A DNA stretch of 64,000 nt from Streptomyces halobius (lineage in GTDB: Bacteria; Actinomycetota; Actinomycetes; Streptomycetales; Streptomycetaceae): NCBI RefSeq assembly GCF_023277745.1, contig NZ_CP086322.1, positions 682,001 to 746,000 of the forward strand. The letters are read 5' to 3'. A program made the position numbers and the translations under genes. The notes below the pieces were generated by a model. That model made no database searches. It saw nothing but the letters and a program-made list of their open reading frames with translations, and was not told the DNA's origin. Below are positions 59,639 to 64,000 of the stretch, piece after piece. How positions within the stretch are numbered: position 1 is the stretch's first letter; each line of letters begins with the position of its first letter.

Positions 59639-60148
59639 TCATGCGTCTGGGTCTGTGATCTCGTCGGCCGGCTTGTTGCGGACATCACGCATCCGGGCGT
59701 CAAGAGCGGCCTGGGTCTCAGGGTCGAGCTCGTAGTCGCCGACGGTTTCAGGGTTGACGTCCAGCGCGTGAGAGCGGAAGGCCTCCCGCTCGGCGGAGAG
59801 TTGCTGGATGGTCTGAGTGATCCGGTGGATCTTCTGGCGCAGCCTCTCCCATTCCTGCTCGGCGAGGGCGAGCTCGGCGAGCTGGTTCTGGATCTCAGCC
59901 TCGTTCTCGCGGGTGTAGTTGTCGCTGACCAGTGTGATCAGAGGGACCCCGAGAGCCTCGGCAGCGGCGACCGCCTCGTCGAGCCTGACCGCGCGGGTCT
60001 GCTGCTCGATGCGTGTGATGGCGGTGGAGTCAACGTTCGTGCCGAGCAGTGCGGCCATACGGCGCGCTAGCTCTGCCTGGCTGATGCCGAGGCGTTCGCG
60101 TTCTTGACGAAGTCGGCGGGCGAAAAGGTCCCCGGGCAGTGGGTTCAT
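59639..60148 (-). CDS. XRE family regulator of the mobile element
   Basis: 169 residues from ATG 60148, with AGGAAG upstream. The helix-turn-helix lies at about 8-65 (FARRLRQERERLGISQAELA; VDSTAITRIEQQTRAVRLDE). The second half is coiled (EAEIQNQLAELALAEQEWER then LRQKIHRITQTIQQL), which suggests dimerisation. It reads away from the conjugation-like module and probably represses it; the AT-rich promoter area is 60340-60420. Confidence 0.88.
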   Translation of the reverse strand: MNPLPGDLFARRLRQERERLGISQAELARRMAALLGTNVDSTAITRIEQQTRAVRLDEAVAAAEALGVPLITLVSDNYTRENEAEIQNQLAELALAEQEWERLRQKIHRITQTIQQLSAEREAFRSHALDVNPETVGDYELDPETQAALDARMRDVRNKPADEITDPDA

Positions 60149-60573
60149 GGCGGTTTGGTTCTTCCTGGTCAAGATCGCGATCGACGGGGTGTGTGAGGGT
60201 GGCCCGCCTCGAAATCGAGCAGGCCAGCGTCGCAGCAGTGCTGGAGCGGCACATTACACATCTCGCACTGCGGATTCCACAGGCGTCCGCCACGGCCCTG
60301 CGGTCGCGCGCCGCGATGTCGATTCACCTCGTTTTCGAGTCCCTTTCGACTCTTTATCGATAGACCTTTCGTGCACCTCTGCGATCCGCCATTAGAATGG
60401 GGTAGATTAGTCACTTCAGATGCGCACGTATACGAGCAAGCAGGGGGAGCCGACAGCATGCCACCGATCACTTCAACTTCTATCACCGCCCGTCCGGGTG
60501 GGCGAGCTGCGCTTGTTGCCTAGTGACTCACTGTCATGCCACCGAATGATTCGAAAGGCGAGAGGGAAGAACC
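60149..60573. promoter_or_regulatory. Divergent control region between the XRE regulator and the conjugation-like module
   Basis: 425 bases without a gene. AT-rich patches at 60335-60365 (TCGACTCTTTATCGATAGAC) and 60390-60425 look like promoters. GAGAGGGAAG lies just before the pilin-like start. Confidence 0.5.
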
Positions 60574-60966
60574 ATGACGAAGATCTACGAGGCAGCCGTC
60601 CTCACACAGGCCTCCCTGCCGAATGCAGCCTGGGACCTGACCAGCTTCCTGACGAACGCCAAGTCCCAGATCCAGCTCTGGGGCGGTCTTTTGCTCATGC
60701 TGCTCGGTGCTGTCGGCCTGGTCTGGGGCGGTGTGCTCCTGATCAAGAAGCTGATGGCCAACCCGCAGTCCGCGGGTCAGCAGCAGGGCTGGGGCACGAT
60801 CGCGCTCCTCATTCTCGTCGGCGGAGCCCTGGGCACCGGCGGGTGGTCGCTGATTTCGACGGTCGGTTCCGGCGGCCAGCAGACCATCACGGACCTCGGC
60901 GGCAGCACGGTGATCGTCCAGACCGTCGATCAGTTCAGCGGGTTCCTGAGCGGCCCTTCCAAGTAA
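60574..60966 (+). CDS. Small two-helix membrane protein, pilin-like (TrbC/VirB2 type)
   Basis: 130 residues. Two hydrophobic segments at about 35-57 (IQLWGGLLLMLLGAVGLVWG) and 74-95 (GTIALLILVGGALGTGGWSL), separated by a short basic loop (KKLMANPQ). The size and layout resemble conjugative pilins of the VirB2/TrbC family, but sequence evidence is weak. It is the first of three co-directional genes. Confidence 0.6.
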   Translation: MTKIYEAAVLTQASLPNAAWDLTSFLTNAKSQIQLWGGLLLMLLGAVGLVWGGVLLIKKLMANPQSAGQQQGWGTIALLILVGGALGTGGWSLISTVGSGGQQTITDLGGSTVIVQTVDQFSGFLSGPSK

Positions 60967-61104
60967 GAGGCCGTCACAGACCGTGCACACGACCGGGGAC
61001 AGAGGCGTCGAGCGAACCGGGTCGGTTGAGGTGCAAGGCCTCCTCCGGCCCGGTTCGCCATATCCGGGCCCGCAGCACGGTGCAGGCACGAAAGAGAGCA
61101 GAAC

Positions 61105-62412
61105 ATGGGGATCAAGGACAAGGCACTGGCCTTCAGCAGGAAGTTCAAGCTCGACTCGCACCACGCGATCGAGCGTTTTGGGGTGTTCTTCGGCATCTTC
61201 GCGGTCACGGGCGCGATCGTGATCAGCGCATCGGGGGCCTCGGCGTACCAGGCGGAGCGTGACTCGCTGTCGCAGACGGCCCTGTACACCAGCGACTTCA
61301 AGACGTCGAAGACGAATCTCGACGGCACCGTCGACGGGGTCTATACCAACGAGAGCGGCAACAAGGCGCTCGTGATGATGCACTTCAGTCCGACCGCTCA
61401 GATCTCGTACAGCGCCGCGGACTACAGGGCGTTCCTGCTCGGGTCGGACACCTCACTGAACAGCGAGCCGGTCAGCACCAGCGGGATCAAGGGCTCCTTC
61501 TACGCCTTCGGCTCGACCGGCTACGTCGGGGTCCTCCTGAACGCCGACCGGCCCTTCGACCGCCAGGTGGTGTTGAACCTGACAGTCCGTGCGAACGCCG
61601 AACTCACCACGCCCGGAGCGGAGCAGGCGCAGAGCAGCGGCAAGCTGGCCGGCGACGAGACCTTTTCCAAGTACGACCAGTGGCGGGTCTTCTTCAACCC
61701 CGGCGCATCCGGGGTCCAGAAGATCGCGGCGCTCAACGCCCTGACCTTCGACCCGGCGCAGGCCTACTACGAGGTCGCACTCAAGGAGAAGGAGGCCGAG
61801 GCCAGGGACGCCCTGGACCAGAAGCTCGTCGAGATGCGCACGAATCTGACGCAGATTCAGTCGTACACCTCCGACCTGCAGACGACGAAGATCGACGGCC
61901 TGTTCCTGCGTCCGCCGACCGTTCCAGTCTCGATTGCCACCGACAAGATCACGGGCGTCTCCGCGGCCGCGGCCAAGGACGGCGTCTCGACGCTGGCGCT
62001 GCAGACCAAGCACGTCGTTCCGGGCGGCTTCGACCTCAACTGGCGTGCAGGCAACGTCTACGACGGCTACCTCGACGCCCTGGTGCCGGCCGGTCAGAGC
62101 TACGCCCAGTTCTTCACCAAGAAGCGTGACGAGGGCTCGGATCCAACGAGCCAGCAGATCTCGGACATGCAGTGGACCCTCTCGGACGGCACCGGCCTCA
62201 CCAAGGACTACCAGTCCTCTGACGTGACGATGCGCCCTCTCATGAACATCATGAACAACCTTTCACAGGCGTATCAGAACTACTCCAGAAACAAGTCGCA
62301 GTACGAGTCGGATCTCTCGCTCGACCTGCTTCGACTGGACGCGAGCCTGCGGGATGTGCAGTCCAACAGCACCATTCGCGACGACAAGGACTTTCTCACC
62401 ACGCTCCATTGA
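61105..62412 (+). CDS. Membrane-anchored protein of the conjugation-like module
   Basis: 435 residues. A single N-terminal membrane helix (about 28-47: FFGIFAVTGAIVISASGASA) is followed by a large, probably extracytoplasmic, Ser/Thr-rich domain and helical end (EVALKEKEAEARDALDQKLV; SQYESDLSLDLLRLDASLRD). No known family. The topology suits a bitopic T4SS component. AAAGAGAG precedes the start. Confidence 0.68.
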   Translation: MGIKDKALAFSRKFKLDSHHAIERFGVFFGIFAVTGAIVISASGASAYQAERDSLSQTALYTSDFKTSKTNLDGTVDGVYTNESGNKALVMMHFSPTAQISYSAADYRAFLLGSDTSLNSEPVSTSGIKGSFYAFGSTGYVGVLLNADRPFDRQVVLNLTVRANAELTTPGAEQAQSSGKLAGDETFSKYDQWRVFFNPGASGVQKIAALNALTFDPAQAYYEVALKEKEAEARDALDQKLVEMRTNLTQIQSYTSDLQTTKIDGLFLRPPTVPVSIATDKITGVSAAAAKDGVSTLALQTKHVVPGGFDLNWRAGNVYDGYLDALVPAGQSYAQFFTKKRDEGSDPTSQQISDMQWTLSDGTGLTKDYQSSDVTMRPLMNIMNNLSQAYQNYSRNKSQYESDLSLDLLRLDASLRDVQSNSTIRDDKDFLTTLH

Positions 62413-62470
62413 GTGCGGCGATGAAGTGACGCATCCCGCTACCTGGCATTGAGCCGGAAAGGAAAACGAC

Positions 62471-64000
62471 ATGGCCACCGACAAGCCGAATCGGAGTCCC
62501 AAGAAGGGGACGACGAAGGACCAGCCGAGCACGTCGGTGAGTCAGGGGACGCCCCGGCAGGGTCGCGGGACCAAGAGCCTCGGCCCCAAGGAGGGCATCG
62601 AGAAGCCTCCCGAGGACAAGGCCAGCGTGCCCAAGCAGTTCCCGGGGCCGGGAGCTGATTCTTCTGGTCCTTCTGGCGCGGCGAACACGGCACCGAAGAT
62701 GCCAGAGGCCGCGCCGAAGATGCCGGACGCTGCAAACACCGCAGGCACGGCGGCCGGTACCGCGAATGCCGGGTCGAAGATCAAGCAGGGCATGAACGGC
62801 GTCGCCGGGAACATGGCCGGAGGCGCAGCCCAGAAGGCGATCGAGGGAGACGGCAGCAGCGCGACCCGCCGTAACGCCGGGCGTTACGCAGGAGCTGCCG
62901 TCTCCGGTGCCGTGGCCGGCGCACAGGCTGGCGGGCTTCCGGGAGCCGCCGTTGGCGCAGCGAAGAACGTCGGCGTCGAGGGGGCCCAGGACGCGGTCAA
63001 GGGCGTGTCCAAGGTCACCGGCGGCAGCCCGGACGCCAAGCCGGCCGACCAGCGCGAGCTGGGTGCTGGCGGCACGGGCTACGAGCGCGGTGCGTCGAAG
63101 GACGACGAGGGCCTGGGCTCGAAGACGGCCAAGGGTGTCGCCGTCGGCGGTGGCGTGGCTGCTGCTCCGCCGGCCATGGGCGTGGTCATGGCCATGGCCC
63201 TTCTGAACTGGCTGAAGTCCATGTTCTTTGCGGCCATGGCGATGGCCGTCAACGCCGGGAAGCTGCTGTGGACGCTCATCGTCAACATCGCTAAGGCGGT
63301 TGGTCATGCGATCGCTGCGCCGTTCATGGCGATCGGCAGCTTTATAGCCAAGGGGGCCGGCGCGGTCCTGGGCGTCACTGTCACGGCGACGATGACCCCT
63401 GTAGCGGCAGCGATGTCGGGTGCGGTCGCGGTGACCGCCACCGTGGCTCTGCTGGGCACGGTCTTGACCGGCGTCCTCAACTCGACGGCGCTGACCGAAG
63501 GCAGCATCAACGCGAACGGGACGGCGTGCGTCGTCAACGCGGGTAGCGTCGGCAACGGTTCCGGGGCCACCGTCCCGGCGGACGTGGAGAAGAACGCCAA
63601 GGAGATCTACTCGGTACTCGGCAGCTGGGGGATGCCGAAGGAGAACATCGCGGGCATCCTCGGCAACTGGTCGCAGGAGTCCGGGATCGACCCGACGAGC
63701 GTGCAGAACTTCCCCACGGGGACGTATGCCATGACCGCCGAGAAGGCCAGCGCCGCACAGAACACGGACAACGGCATCGGTCTCGGGCAGTGGACGTTCG
63801 GCCGCAACACGCTGCTGCGCCAGTACGCGAAGAGCAAGGGCGTCGACTGGTACGCCATCAAGGCCCAGCTGGCCTTCATGGTCGATGGTGACAACCCGGG
63901 CGACGTCACGGCCTTCAAGGACATGCTCAAGAAGTCGCAGGGCTCGCCGCGTGCGGCGGCGCTGCACTTCCACGAGAACTGGGAGCGCTCCGCTGACGGC
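62471..64000 (+). CDS. Membrane protein with phage-type lysozyme domain, 3' end outside window
   Basis: 510 codons visible, no stop. From ATG 62471 (GGAAAGGAAAACGAC upstream): a long Pro/Gly/Ala-rich cytoplasmic part (about 1-235), hydrophobic segments around 236-345, then an exported domain. Its part NAKEIYSVLGSWGMPKENIA, GILGNWSQESGIDP and GIGLGQWTFGRNTLLRQYAK matches phage tail lysozyme (Phage_lysozyme2) proteins; the Glu in SQES is the likely catalytic acid. Such cell-wall hydrolases open the peptidoglycan for T4SS conjugation machinery in Gram-positive hosts. Confidence 0.82.
   Translation, partial: MATDKPNRSPKKGTTKDQPSTSVSQGTPRQGRGTKSLGPKEGIEKPPEDKASVPKQFPGPGADSSGPSGAANTAPKMPEAAPKMPDAANTAGTAAGTANAGSKIKQGMNGVAGNMAGGAAQKAIEGDGSSATRRNAGRYAGAAVSGAVAGAQAGGLPGAAVGAAKNVGVEGAQDAVKGVSKVTGGSPDAKPADQRELGAGGTGYERGASKDDEGLGSKTAKGVAVGGGVAAAPPAMGVVMAMALLNWLKSMFFAAMAMAVNAGKLLWTLIVNIAKAVGHAIAAPFMAIGSFIAKGAGAVLGVTVTATMTPVAAAMSGAVAVTATVALLGTVLTGVLNSTALTEGSINANGTACVVNAGSVGNGSGATVPADVEKNAKEIYSVLGSWGMPKENIAGILGNWSQESGIDPTSVQNFPTGTYAMTAEKASAAQNTDNGIGLGQWTFGRNTLLRQYAKSKGVDWYAIKAQLAFMVDGDNPGDVTAFKDMLKKSQGSPRAAALHFHENWERSADG

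Noticed and set aside
59004..59735. Plus-strand open frame of 243 codons
   Set aside because: Ser/Arg-rich, overlaps the XRE gene antisense at its end, and switches between real-looking and random segments.
1..64000. CRISPR array, prophage structural module, riboswitch or PKS/NRPS cluster
   Set aside because: No regularly spaced repeats, capsid or tail genes, recognised aptamer or modular synthase was seen. The P450/hydratase genes alone are not a biosynthetic cluster.
51946..64000. Attachment sites (attL/attR) of the right-hand element
   Set aside because: No tRNA 3' end duplicated and no integrase in the window, so element borders cannot be fixed.

Overview
The window looks like chromosomal DNA of a Streptomyces or a very close relative. 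Base composition is strongly GC-rich with G/C at third codon positions. GTG starts are common. It carries several families typical of the genus: a conservon (signalling operon ending in P450s), a third EF-Tu-type gene, a WhiB-like protein, a MocR regulator and a type VII secretion-associated protein. No rRNA, complete tRNA, CRISPR array, NRPS/PKS locus or integrase was seen.

Layout. 0-10 kb: a DUF885 protein cut by the window edge, an ATP-grasp/GNAT fusion, a rhodanese divergent from an Lrp/AsnC regulator, the SbcCD nuclease and a YigZ protein. 9.9-13.8 kb: a type VII secretion-associated protein, a patch of gene fragments (ctaD, flavohemoprotein), a Gln-rich protein and a subtilisin-fold protein that has lost every catalytic residue. 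13.9-17.9 kb: CoA-binding protein, YbaK-type deacylase, XRE-cupin regulator beside a dead EamA transporter, and two hexapeptide-repeat proteins. 17.9-24 kb: a conservon (cvnA-B-C-D-E) followed by a second P450 and an enoyl-CoA hydratase, all on the minus strand with overlapping or closely spaced genes. 24-36.5 kb: a broken esterase, a large NB-ARC-like ATPase, DedA and TVP38 membrane proteins, thioesterase, spermidine-synthase-like protein, patatin, EF-Tu paralog, DNA alkylation repair protein and UppP.

36.7-42.8 kb is accessory: a small protein with a long hairpin in its 5' end, Nudix hydrolase, MocR/YczE divergent pair, an IS481-type transposase fused end to end with yczE, and remnants of an IS-linked protein and a sugar isomerase. 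42.9-49.6 kb is an oxalate catabolism cluster on the minus strand: oxalyl-CoA decarboxylase, formyl-CoA transferase, an NDP-forming acyl-CoA synthetase and an oxalate/formate-type MFS transporter, with an inverted-repeat operator upstream. Together they would import oxalate, activate it by CoA exchange with formyl-CoA and decarboxylate it.

49.9-52 kb is a junction of at least five truncated genes. From 52 kb to the right edge lies a mobile element: a sigma-like protein, kinase-like P-loop protein, ASCH protein, a WhiB-like gene with a one-base frameshift, an IS5-type insertion, an excisionase-like protein and an XRE regulator. It ends with a module resembling the start of a conjugation (T4SS) locus: a pilin-like protein, a membrane-anchored protein and a large membrane protein ending in a phage-type lysozyme domain that runs off the window. 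All calls come from reading the sequence. Homology statements rest on remembered family motifs and no search was run.
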